Of a stretch of DNA of 64,000 bases, positions 35,313-43,503 are shown one piece after another. The DNA is from Micromonospora_E sp048060115. GTDB taxonomy: Bacteria > Actinomycetota > Actinomycetes > Mycobacteriales > Micromonosporaceae. Within the stretch, counting starts at the first letter, position 1, and each line of letters opens with the position of its first letter. The translations under genes were made by a program, and so were the position numbers. Under the pieces are notes generated by a model. It had not been told where the DNA came from. It did not search any database and saw nothing but the letters and a program-made list of their open reading frames with translations. The stretch is taken from positions 33,956 through 97,955 of the forward strand of contig NZ_JBHMIM010000022.1 of NCBI RefSeq assembly GCF_048060115.1, given 5' to 3'.

Positions 35313-36314
35313 ATGCGTAGTCTGGGTGGCCGGTATCGGCTGGACCTGCGGATCGGCGTGGGTGGGATGTCCGAGGTGTGGCGTGCCCACGACGAGGTGC
35401 TCGACCGGCCGGTGGCGGTGAAACTGATCGCCCCCCATCTGGTCGACGACGTACGACTGGAGCAGGTCCGTTGGGAGGCGCGGGCGGCAGCCCGGTTGGC
35501 CCACCCCAACGTGGCCAGCGTTCACGACTTCGGTGTGGCCGCCGGCCCGACCGGTGACCCCGAGCCGTACATCGTGATGGAACTCGTCGAGGGGCAGACC
35601 CTCGCCGCGCACCTGTTGGCCGGTGGACTCGACTGGCGGATCGCCGTACGGGTCTGCGCGGAGGTCAGTGCCGCGCTGGCCGCCGCGCACGCGCACGGCA
35701 TCGTGCACCGCGACGTCAAACCGGCGAACGTCGTGCTCACCCCGTCCGGCGCGAAGGTGCTCGACTTCGGGATCGCCGCGGTCGCCGGCTGGGTCGAACT
35801 CGATCGCGACGGGAGCCTGCCCGGTACGCCGGCCTTCGTCGCACCGGAACGGTGGGACGGCGGACGTGCCACCCCGGCCAGTGACAGCTATGCCACCGGC
35901 GTGCTGCTCTACCTCTGCCTGGCCGGACGGCTGCCGTGGCCGATGGAGCCGGGTTGGAAGCGTCCGCACCCGCATGCCGCCCCGGAGCCGCTGCCGCCGA
36001 TCGACGGACTTCCGGCCGACGTGGTGGAGTTGTGCCTGCGTTCGTTGGCCCGGGATCCGGCCCAACGGCCGAGCAGCGTGGTGACAGCCCTGCTGTGGTC
36101 CGAGGCGGTGGACGCCCGGGTGTACGTGCCGATCGCGGACGTCCCGGCGTCTCGGCCCGAGCCGGTGCGGGCACCGCCGTGGCACGAGCCGGCGGCACTG
36201 CCGCAGCAGCGGCGCCGGGTGGTGCCCGCGTGGAACGAGCAGGCGGCGGATGCCGCCACCGATGTCCACTCGGCCACCGACGTCGCGGTCGCGCCGGATC
36301 GGTTGGGCACCTGA
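35313..36314 (+). CDS. Ser/Thr protein kinase without sensor domain
   Basis: Predicted 333 residues from ATG 35313 (GTG 35286 is possible). All key kinase motifs are present: a Gly-rich loop (IGVGGMSEVW), Lys37 (VAVKLI), HRDVKPANV with Asp134, DFG, and GTPAFVAPERWDG. The C-terminal ~75 residues are Pro/Ala-rich with no membrane span and no PASTA repeats, so the protein is soluble. Its targets are unknown; it is followed after 85 bp by an ABC exporter gene. Confidence 0.9.
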   Translation: MRSLGGRYRLDLRIGVGGMSEVWRAHDEVLDRPVAVKLIAPHLVDDVRLEQVRWEARAAARLAHPNVASVHDFGVAAGPTGDPEPYIVMELVEGQTLAAHLLAGGLDWRIAVRVCAEVSAALAAAHAHGIVHRDVKPANVVLTPSGAKVLDFGIAAVAGWVELDRDGSLPGTPAFVAPERWDGGRATPASDSYATGVLLYLCLAGRLPWPMEPGWKRPHPHAAPEPLPPIDGLPADVVELCLRSLARDPAQRPSSVVTALLWSEAVDARVYVPIADVPASRPEPVRAPPWHEPAALPQQRRRVVPAWNEQAADAATDVHSATDVAVAPDRLGT

Positions 36315-36399
36315 CGGCACCTGACCAGCGATTTGGACACGCGTTCGACACGCCGGTGACCGAGTGACTCGATCTCTTAACTGAACGTACTCTCCGGGC

Positions 36400-38442
36400 G
36401 TGGGTTCCCGCATTCCTCGCAACGCAGACACGCCCGCTTCCGCCGACGCCGGCGAGCCGACTCCCGAAGCCGCTCCCGTCGCGACTGCCGACCCGGACGC
36501 CGCCGCGACGAAGCAGCTCGACGAACTGTCGCTGCCCGAGTTGACCGACCCTGACTGGATGCACCACGCCCGACAGGTCACCCAGACAAGTTTCTGGTCG
36601 GTCGCCCGCCGGCTGCCGCACCTCACCCGGGAGGCGATCGGCGTGGCCTGGGAAACCAGCCGGCGGGACACGATCGCCTCGATCGGGCTCAACGCGCTGG
36701 CCGGCGTGATGACCACCTTCGGACTGCTGGCCACCACCAGCGTGCTGACCAGACTGTTCGCCGCCGGCCCCACCCCCGAACGGGTCCAGGCCGCCCTGCC
36801 CGCGCTCGCGCTGGCCGCCGCCGCGCTGGTCGCCAAGGGCGGCCTGACGATCGCCGCCGGCTGGGCGCAGGCCCGGCTGATGCCGCAGATCAACTACCGG
36901 GTCGAGTTGCGGTTGTTCGAGGCGACCACCGCGGTCGACCTCGCGGCGTTCGACGACGCCGGATTCGCCGAGGAGATGGACAGGGCCCGCGACCGGGGCA
37001 TGCGCGAGGCCGCCTCCATCGTGAACCACACCGTCGACCTGATCACCGGCATCATCGGGGTCCTCGCCACCGCCGCCGCGGTCACCGTCATCCAGCCGAT
37101 TCTGCTGCCCTGCCTGCTGCTGGCCGCCGTACCCCAGGCGGCCACCACCGTGAAGATTGCCCGCCGGAAGTATCTCAACCTGCTGGCCCGGATCACCCGC
37201 CGGCGTCGAATGTGGATGCTGGCCGGCCTGATGGCCAACCGGCACACCGCGTCCGAGGTCCGCTCGTACCAGATGGGCGGCTTTCTGCTCGGTGAGTACC
37301 GCAGGTTGATGTCCGTCGAAGCCCGGGCCGATCTCGATCTCGTCCGATCGCAGACCGCCACCCGTACCATCGGCGCCGCCGGGGCCGGGCTGGCCAGCTT
37401 CGCCGTGTACGCGGTCCTCGGCGGGCTGCTGCTAAGCGGCTGGGTGGCCCTCGCCGCCGCCGCAACCGCGTTGATCGCCCTGCAGACGGCCCACTCCAGC
37501 CTCGGGGTCGCGGTCCACGCCACCAACTCCCTGTACGAGGACGCACTGTACTACCAGGACTACCGGGACTTCCTGGCCCGCGCCGACGGGCGTACCCGGC
37601 CCGACGGTGGCCAGCCGGTAGGGGGATTCGACACCATCGAACTGGACCAGGTCAGCCTGCGGTACCCCGACACCGACTCGCCGGCCGTCGACCAGGTCAG
37701 CCTGACCCTACGGCGCGGACAGGTGGTCGCGCTGGTCGGGGAGAACGGCTCCGGAAAGACCACCCTGGCGAAACTCATCGCCGGCCTCTACCGGCCCACC
37801 GGCGGCGCGGTGCGCTGGGACGGCGTCGACACGACCGCCCTCGACCCGTACGACATCGGTTCGCACGTGTCGGTGATGACCCAGGACTGGTGGAAGTTCC
37901 CCTTCACCGCGGGTCAGAACATCCTGATCGGCCGCCACGACCGGGCCCGGCGACCCGCCGGGCCGAGCCTGGAGGACGCCGCCCGGTCCGCCGCCGCCCA
38001 CGACATGATCCTCGACCTGCCCCGTGGCTACGACACGCTGCTCGACCGGGAGTTCAAGGACGGGCACGACCTCTCCGGCGGGCAGTGGCAGCGCCTCGTC
38101 GCGGCCCGCAGCCTCTACCGCGACGCCAGCCTGCTGGTCTGCGACGAACCCTCCGCGGCGCTCGACGCGCGCGCCGAACACGCCATGTTCCAGCACCTGC
38201 GCCGACACCCCGACCGGCTCATCGTGCTGATCACCCACCGACTGGCCAACGTCAGGCACGCTGACCAGATCTTCGTCATGCGCGACGGGCGCCTTGTCCA
38301 GCAGGGCTCCCACGACGAACTGATGGCCGCCGGTGGCCTCTACCGTGAACTGTTCGACCTGCAGGCAGCCGGCTACCTCGGCGATCCGCTGGCGCAACCG
38401 CCCCCCGCACCGGCGCAGCGGGCCGGCCGGCACCCAAGGTGA
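36400..38442 (+). CDS. ABC exporter (fused membrane and ATPase domains)
   Basis: Predicted 680 residues, GTG start. A ~90-residue acidic/Ala-rich N-terminal extension precedes a six-span ABC exporter membrane domain (about 100-410) and an ATPase domain with Walker A GENGSGKTT, the signature LSGGQWQRL and Walker B LLVCDEPSAALD. As a full half-transporter it would work as a homodimer. In actinomycetes such proteins often export peptides or lipids; I looked for a small precursor gene on both sides and found none that convinced me. Confidence 0.88.
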   Translation: MGSRIPRNADTPASADAGEPTPEAAPVATADPDAAATKQLDELSLPELTDPDWMHHARQVTQTSFWSVARRLPHLTREAIGVAWETSRRDTIASIGLNALAGVMTTFGLLATTSVLTRLFAAGPTPERVQAALPALALAAAALVAKGGLTIAAGWAQARLMPQINYRVELRLFEATTAVDLAAFDDAGFAEEMDRARDRGMREAASIVNHTVDLITGIIGVLATAAAVTVIQPILLPCLLLAAVPQAATTVKIARRKYLNLLARITRRRRMWMLAGLMANRHTASEVRSYQMGGFLLGEYRRLMSVEARADLDLVRSQTATRTIGAAGAGLASFAVYAVLGGLLLSGWVALAAAATALIALQTAHSSLGVAVHATNSLYEDALYYQDYRDFLARADGRTRPDGGQPVGGFDTIELDQVSLRYPDTDSPAVDQVSLTLRRGQVVALVGENGSGKTTLAKLIAGLYRPTGGAVRWDGVDTTALDPYDIGSHVSVMTQDWWKFPFTAGQNILIGRHDRARRPAGPSLEDAARSAAAHDMILDLPRGYDTLLDREFKDGHDLSGGQWQRLVAARSLYRDASLLVCDEPSAALDARAEHAMFQHLRRHPDRLIVLITHRLANVRHADQIFVMRDGRLVQQGSHDELMAAGGLYRELFDLQAAGYLGDPLAQPPPAPAQRAGRHPR

Positions 38443-38678
38443 CGAGCTGGCAATGAGATGCCGATCCGCAGCGGCGACGATCGCCACCGTGGGCCGGACC
38501 GGCCCGTGTGGGATCCGCGGACGGGGTGCGTCGTGTCCTTTAGCGCCAGTCCGCCGTCTTCGACGCCGGTCGGCCGGCTGGCCGCCGCGTTGCTCATGGT
38601 GGACGCGACGCAGCCGACCGAACTGGTGGCTGTCGCCTGACCAGGCCCGGGTGCTGCCGGCCAACTCGACACCAGATG
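38443..38678. other. Intergenic region after the ABC exporter
   Basis: About 235 bp between the exporter stop and the stop of the convergent LysE gene. Short open frames exist on both strands (60 codons at 38458-38640 +, 99 codons at 38373-38672 -), but neither has a good ribosome binding site or a recognisable motif; I do not call them genes. Confidence 0.4.
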
Positions 38679-39371
38679 CTAGATGGGGTCCGCGTAGCCG
38701 AGAAGCACGGCCAGTTCGGCGGCAAGGTGCAGGCTCAGTCCGAGCAGGGTGAGACCGGCGAGTGCGTTGAGCGTACGGGCCGCCCCCGGCCGCCGAAGGA
38801 AACCACTGGCCCGGTCGACCGTCACAGCGAGTATGGGATACCAAACCACGGCCAGTAACACGATCAGCAGAGCCAGCACCGCCGTACGGGGCCCGGCCGG
38901 CACTCCCGTGGGAACGAATTGCGGAATCAGGCTGGCGAAGAACACGAAGACTTTGGGATTGGTCAGATCGGTCACCAGCCCTTGCCGGTAGGCGTGCCAG
39001 TGACCGCCATCCTTGGTCCTTCGGTGCCGGCGCACATCCATTCCGCTGTGGACGTTCTGCTCCAGAGTGGTGTCGGATGGCGGTGGACTGCACAACAATC
39101 GGATGCCCAGATAGAGGAGATATCCCATGCCGACGAACTGGATCACCCGGTACGCCGTCGCCGATGTCATCATCAGCGCCGCGATCCCGAATGCGGCCAG
39201 TGACGAGTGCAGGATCAGTCCACTGACGACGCCACCGGCGGTAGCCAGACCGAGCTTCCGGCTGGCGAGTGCGTTGCGGACCACCATGGTGAAATCCGCT
39301 CCGGGAAGGACGACCGCCCCGGCCGCCACGCCGGCGAACGTGACGAGTTCCCCGCTCAACAAATGTGGCAC
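38679..39371 (-). CDS. LysE/RhtB-family amino-acid exporter
   Basis: Predicted 230 residues from GTG 39371, placed just before the conserved start (LVTFAGVAAGAVVLPGADF). Six hydrophobic segments, the typical PGAD motif near the N-terminus (here VVLPGADFTMVV) and TDLTNPKVFVFFASLIPQF in the middle, all as in LysE/RhtB exporters of amino acids or homoserine lactones. An insert of ~30 polar residues sits in the central loop (SGMDVRRHRRTKDGG). Substrate unknown. Confidence 0.87.
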   Translation of the reverse strand: MPHLLSGELVTFAGVAAGAVVLPGADFTMVVRNALASRKLGLATAGGVVSGLILHSSLAAFGIAALMMTSATAYRVIQFVGMGYLLYLGIRLLCSPPPSDTTLEQNVHSGMDVRRHRRTKDGGHWHAYRQGLVTDLTNPKVFVFFASLIPQFVPTGVPAGPRTAVLALLIVLLAVVWYPILAVTVDRASGFLRRPGAARTLNALAGLTLLGLSLHLAAELAVLLGYADPI

Positions 39372-39648
39372 CGATCGGGCTTCTGTGTCAGTTGCATCGT
39401 CGAGTACCTCCTGATGGACGCGGCCACGCAGGCATCGATGTGCGCGTGGCGATTGGTCGCATCCGGATGTGTGCCGCTGCCGCACCGCAACCGGGAAGAT
39501 CAACATGACCCTACACCGCCCGTTGCATCCCCAAAAGGGGGAAAGCTGGCGAAGGTCCGGTGATTAGTTGTTCGTCCGACCCGCCGGCGAGAATCATACT
39601 GACCTACCCGCAGTAGCGGGTTGGTCGCCGCCGGGAGACCGGCACCAT

Positions 39649-39790
39649 CTGGTGCCGGTCTCCCGGCTCAGCGCCGGTGCGCTGGATGCTCTCCGGCAGG
39701 CTCGGTGGGCGCTGGCGGAGGATGCCGGTCTCGACCCCGCGCCGGAACTCATCAAGCTGTACGACGACCTCCTGCATCACCGCCCGGGAC
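39649..39790 (+). pseudogene. Fragment of a SARP/AfsR-type regulator (BTAD domain)
   Basis: A 45-codon stretch reads DALRQARWALAEDAGLDP followed by APELIKLYDDLLHHRPG, which is the usual end of the bacterial transcriptional activation domain of SARP regulators. No DNA-binding N-terminus or downstream domain is in frame, and no complete gene is present. It is the remnant of a deleted regulator gene. Confidence 0.6.
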
Positions 39791-40100
39791 CGGCGGCCCA
39801 CCCGCCGCCTGGTCCGAACGGTCTCGGATCGAGCCGGTGCCACCGTTGCCGGTACCTGTCAGGTCGTCGGTGCCCGATCGCGATGCCGCGCGCGGCTGGT
39901 TCGCCGCGGAGCACCGGATCAGGCTAGGGCGGTCGGCATTCGGCACCGCATCAGCTGCGCCATCGGTGGTGGCGCTCTGGTTTCACGTTGATGAGTGTCG
40001 ATGTAGAGTCGCCTCACCATGTGGTGGCGGGTCGCTGGTGACCTGCTGGGGCAACGCCGCCTCCACCACGCGGAACCGACGATGTCTGGGAGAGCAGGAC

Positions 40101-41333
40101 ATGAGCGACAATCAGCAGGCCTGGCTGCGGACACGATGGCAGTGGGCAGCCCGAATCGCCGGCGCGGCGGCGGCTTCCGTCGGGATAACCGTGCTGGCCA
40201 TCGGGTTCACGGCGGGCGCGGCCGGGGCGGGCGTCAGCTCCGCTGTCCCGACCATGCCGAATGACTCGGTCACCGCTGCGGCCGTGACCCAGGTTGCCGC
40301 AGGCGATCTGCACACCTGTGTGATCCGTACCGACGGAACGCCGTGGTGCTGGGGCAACAACTTCTACGGCCAGCTCGGCGACGGGACGACCACGAACCGG
40401 ACCGGTCCGGTCCGGGTCGGCACCGCCACCACCTGGGCGCAGATCGACGCCGGCAGCGGAAACACCTGCGCGGTACGCACGGACGGAACGCTGTGGTGCT
40501 GGGGCAACAACGCCAGCGGGCAGCTCGGCGACGGCACGAACACCAGGCGGACCAGTCCCGTGCAGGTCGGCACCGCCACCACCTGGGCCAGTGTCAGCGC
40601 CGGCAGCAACCACACCTGCGCGGTCCAGACCGACGGTACCCTGTGGTGTTGGGGCCTGAACCGCCACGCCCAGCTCGGAATCGGCCTGTCTCCCCACAAG
40701 ACGAGCGCCCCGGTGCAGGTGGGTACGGCGAGCACCTGGGCCAGCGTCACGACCGGCTACGCCCACACCTGCGCCGTGCGGACCGACGGGACCCTGTGGT
40801 GCTGGGGGAGCAGTTCGGACGGGCAGCTCGGTCTCGGCATCCTGAGCTACCGGGCGACCCCGACGCAGGTGGGCACCGCGACCACGTGGGCCGGTGCGAC
40901 GGCCGGCTTCGTCCACACCTGCGCGGTCCGCGTCGACGGGACGCTGTGGTGCTGGGGCGAGGACGGGTACGGCCAGGTGGGCGGGGGCATCGGCTCGCAG
41001 GCCACCCCGCTGCGGATCGGCACCGCCACCACCTGGGCAAGCGTCGAGGCGAGCGTCGACTCGTCGTGCGCGGCGCGTACCGACGGCAGCCTGTGGTGCT
41101 GGGGCAACAACGCGTCCGGGCAGCTCGGCGACGGCACCACCACCCACCGGACCACCCCGACCCAGGTCGGTACCGCCACCGCCTGGACGGCGGGCTTCGG
41201 AGCGTCCTACCACGCCTGCGCGGTGCGTACCGACGGCAGCCTGTGGTGCTGGGGCTACAACGCGTTCGGGCAGCTCGGCGACGGCACCACCACCAACCGG
41301 TCGACCCCGACTCAGGCGGCGCTGCCGGGCTGA
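40101..41333 (+). CDS. Secreted RCC1-repeat beta-propeller protein
   Basis: Predicted 410 residues from ATG 40101 (GAGAGCAGG upstream; the open frame extends further but unrelated). A signal peptide covers about residues 1-40 (AGAAAASVGITVLAIGFTAGAAGAG). Seven RCC1-type repeats of ~50 residues follow, each with HTCAVRTDGTLWCWG and GQLGDGT-like blocks; seven make one full propeller. Each repeat has two Cys, probably paired within or between blades in the exported protein. Bacterial RCC1 proteins are mostly uncharacterised; binding of another surface protein or glycan is likely. At DNA level the repeats form ~150-bp near-direct repeats. Confidence 0.85.
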   Translation: MSDNQQAWLRTRWQWAARIAGAAAASVGITVLAIGFTAGAAGAGVSSAVPTMPNDSVTAAAVTQVAAGDLHTCVIRTDGTPWCWGNNFYGQLGDGTTTNRTGPVRVGTATTWAQIDAGSGNTCAVRTDGTLWCWGNNASGQLGDGTNTRRTSPVQVGTATTWASVSAGSNHTCAVQTDGTLWCWGLNRHAQLGIGLSPHKTSAPVQVGTASTWASVTTGYAHTCAVRTDGTLWCWGSSSDGQLGLGILSYRATPTQVGTATTWAGATAGFVHTCAVRVDGTLWCWGEDGYGQVGGGIGSQATPLRIGTATTWASVEASVDSSCAARTDGSLWCWGNNASGQLGDGTTTHRTTPTQVGTATAWTAGFGASYHACAVRTDGSLWCWGYNAFGQLGDGTTTNRSTPTQAALPG

Positions 41334-41582
41334 CCTGGCCGGATCCTCGCCGAGCTGCAGGACCACCTGCTCGACGACGCCCCCGTAGGGCCGCGCCGCA
41401 CCCGCTTGCAGCCGGCTCTGCGGGGGAGTCCTCTACGAATACGAGTATGCCGATTGACCAGCACGGATAGGATTGTAGGCACCCGCCGTGCTGGTCGCGG
41501 ACTCCAACCGCAAGGTGCGCAACGTTAGCCCAGGCCGTCGTGGACCGAGCGGCTAACAAGCCGTCCGCGGGGGCTTCAGCGT
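41334..41582. other. Intergenic region with an inverted repeat
   Basis: About 250 bp without a gene. It contains a perfect 11-bp inverted repeat (GACCAGCACGG 41456-41466, CCGTGCTGGTC 41486-41496) with a 19-nt loop, which could be a weak terminator for the RCC1 gene or a recombination relic. The IS remnant follows directly. Confidence 0.45.
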
Positions 41583-41876
41583 GTCAGAAACTCTGTTCTG
41601 GGCTTTGACCAGTCATTTTGGTGATCGCGTTAGGCGGCAACTGCGGGCGGCCTGGGCGGTCCACTGCCGGGTGGGGTGGGCGGTGACGCCGAGTAGGTGG
41701 ACCCGGCGGGTGGCGACCTCCATGATCACCAGGAGGTACAGGCGTCGCAGCCCAATCGTGTCGACGTGGAAGAAGTCGATGGCCAGCAGGCTCTTGGCCC
41801 TGGTTGCGGAGGAAGGTCCATGATCCGAGCCGATTTTCAACATGCCGGGCCCTGGCCCAGAACGGAGTTTTGACCC
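41583..41876 (-). mobile_element. Internally deleted insertion sequence (MITE-like remnant)
   Basis: Imperfect terminal inverted repeats bound the element: 41583-41603 (GTCAGAAACTCTG...) and 41857-41876 (its reverse complement reads GTCAAAACTCCG...), matching at 19 of 21 positions with one gap. Inside, on the minus strand, the frame reads LLAIDFFHVDTIGLRRLYLL and VIMEVATRRVHLLGVTAHPT, which is part of a DDE integrase-core (rve) transposase with the first catalytic Asp (AIDFFHVD). The rest of the gene is missing, so it is inactive. It sits between the RCC1 gene and the catabolic cluster. Confidence 0.8.
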
Positions 41877-41986
41877 GCTACAGGCTCGCTCGCCGAGGTC
41901 CATGGTGAGGTAGACGATCTTGAACTCGCCGATTGACATCCATAGGAGCAGCGCCCCTGACCAGGAGCATCGGGCCAACTCGACAG

Positions 41987-42001
41987 AGTGGCATGCTACT
42001 C
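41987..42001 (+). promoter_or_regulatory. Operator-like palindrome before the aldehyde dehydrogenase gene
   Basis: AGTGGCATGCTACTC, 20 bp upstream of the start at 42021, matches the tandem sites at 51243-51278 (GTAGCGTGCTACTCA) with one base changed in each of two places. The core is GTRGC-RT-GCTAC. The shared site suggests that the two transcription units answer to one regulator, probably the GntR or IclR protein of the cluster. I could not find a clear promoter around it. Confidence 0.6.
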
Positions 42002-42020
42002 TTCCCCGGTGCAGGCAGAG

Positions 42021-43439
42021 ATGAACTACATTGACGGCCAGTGGGTCGCGGCCGACGACCACCGTCCGGACGTGAATCCATCCAACACTGCAGATTTCGT
42101 GGGGCTCTATCCGCAGTCGGGGCGAGCTGCCGTCGACGACGCCGTCGCCGCGGCCCGCGCTGCCGCCCCCGGTTGGGCCCGCAGTTCGCCGCAGCTACGC
42201 GCAGACATCCTCGAAGCCGTCGCCGCCGAGCTGTTGGGACGCGCCGACGAACTCGGCCGGCTACTCGCTCGAGAGGAGGGCAAGCCGGTCCGTGAGGCGG
42301 TCGCCGAGGCGACCCGGGCCGGTCACCTCTTCCGCTTCTTCAGCGGCGAGGCACTCCGGATGGGCGGCGAGCGCATCCCGTCGACCCGGCCCGGCGTCAC
42401 CGTCGACATCATCCGGGAACCTGTCGGCGTCGTCGGCATCATTACGCCCTGGAACTTCCCGATGGCGATTCCGGCCTGGAAGATCGCCCCCGCACTGGCG
42501 TGCGGCAACACGGTGGTCTTCAAACCGGCAGATCTGGTCCCCGCCTGCGCCCACGCGATCGTCGACTGCCTGCATCGGGCCGGACTCCCGCCCGGCGTAC
42601 TCAACCTGGTGATGGGGCCTGGCTCGACGGTGGGCTCGGCGATCACCGAGTCATCCGGGGTGGACGCGGTCACCTTCACCGGCTCGGTCGGTGTCGGCCG
42701 GGGCATCGCGGTCGCCGCGGCGAGCCGCCTGGCCCGGGTCCAGCTCGAGATGGGCGGCAAGAATCCGCTCGTGGTGATGGCCGACGCCGACCTCGACCTC
42801 GCCGTCGACTGCGCGATCCAGGGTGCGTACTTCTCGACCGGCCAGCGCTGCACCGCATCCAGCCGGCTCATCGTGGAAGAGGCCATCCAAGACCGGTTCG
42901 TCGCCGCGATGGTGAACCGGATGCGCACCCTCACCGTCGGCGACGCCCTCTCGGAGAGCACCGACATCGGCCCGGTGGTCGATGAGCGGCAGCTGGCGAC
43001 GGACCTGGAGTACATCGAACTGGCCCGCGCCGACGCCGAGGTGTACGGCGGCGACCTGGTGCGACGGGCGACTCCGGGCTACTACCTTGCCCCCGCCCTG
43101 ATCACCGGGGCGGCGAACGACCACCGGGTGAACCGGGAGGAGATCTTCGGCCCGGTCGCGGCGGTCCTGCCGGTGGCCGACTACGACGAGGCGCTCGCGG
43201 TGGCGAACGACACCGAGTTCGGCCTCACCGCCGGCATCTGTACCACCTCGCTACGGCACGCCGAACATTTCCGGAACAACGCGGCGGCGGGCATGGTGAT
43301 GGTCAACCTGCCGACGGCGGGGGTGGACGTCCACGTCCCGTTCGGCGGCAGCAAGGGATCCAGCTACGGCCCCCGCGAACAGGGCCAGCACGCCCGCCAC
43401 TTCTACACCTCGACCAGGACCTCCTATCTGCGGGCCTGA
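42021..43439 (+). CDS. Aldehyde dehydrogenase, alpha-ketoglutarate-semialdehyde type
   Basis: Predicted 472 residues from ATG 42021 (GTG 42009 is possible). The conserved NAD(P) enzyme features are present: ITPWNFPMAIPAWKIAPALACG (quoted in part), FTGSVGVGR, Glu243 in QLEMGGKN and the catalytic Cys277 in GQRCTASSR. N- and C-terminal sequence (MNYIDGQWV; FGGSKGSSYGPREQG) resembles 2,5-dioxopentanoate (alpha-ketoglutarate semialdehyde) dehydrogenases, which make 2-oxoglutarate in aldarate and pentose oxidation. A dehydratase whose product is that semialdehyde is encoded at 48739, which supports this role. An operator-like site shared with tctC precedes it. Confidence 0.85.
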   Translation: MNYIDGQWVAADDHRPDVNPSNTADFVGLYPQSGRAAVDDAVAAARAAAPGWARSSPQLRADILEAVAAELLGRADELGRLLAREEGKPVREAVAEATRAGHLFRFFSGEALRMGGERIPSTRPGVTVDIIREPVGVVGIITPWNFPMAIPAWKIAPALACGNTVVFKPADLVPACAHAIVDCLHRAGLPPGVLNLVMGPGSTVGSAITESSGVDAVTFTGSVGVGRGIAVAAASRLARVQLEMGGKNPLVVMADADLDLAVDCAIQGAYFSTGQRCTASSRLIVEEAIQDRFVAAMVNRMRTLTVGDALSESTDIGPVVDERQLATDLEYIELARADAEVYGGDLVRRATPGYYLAPALITGAANDHRVNREEIFGPVAAVLPVADYDEALAVANDTEFGLTAGICTTSLRHAEHFRNNAAAGMVMVNLPTAGVDVHVPFGGSKGSSYGPREQGQHARHFYTSTRTSYLRA

Positions 43440-43503
43440 CCGGATCCGATCGGCTGCGGTGGGAACCCCCCGAGCGGCGGTACCCACCCGGGAGGAAGAG
43501 GTA

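Noticed and set aside
38373..38672. Possible small peptide genes next to the ABC exporter (99 codons minus, 60 codons plus)
   Set aside because: No leader/core layout, no Cys/Ser/Thr-rich core and no modifying enzyme nearby; starts lack ribosome binding sites.
40300..41330. CRISPR-like periodic repeats
   Set aside because: The ~150-bp periodicity is coding: it is the RCC1 repeat of an intact open frame, without short identical repeats and unique spacers.
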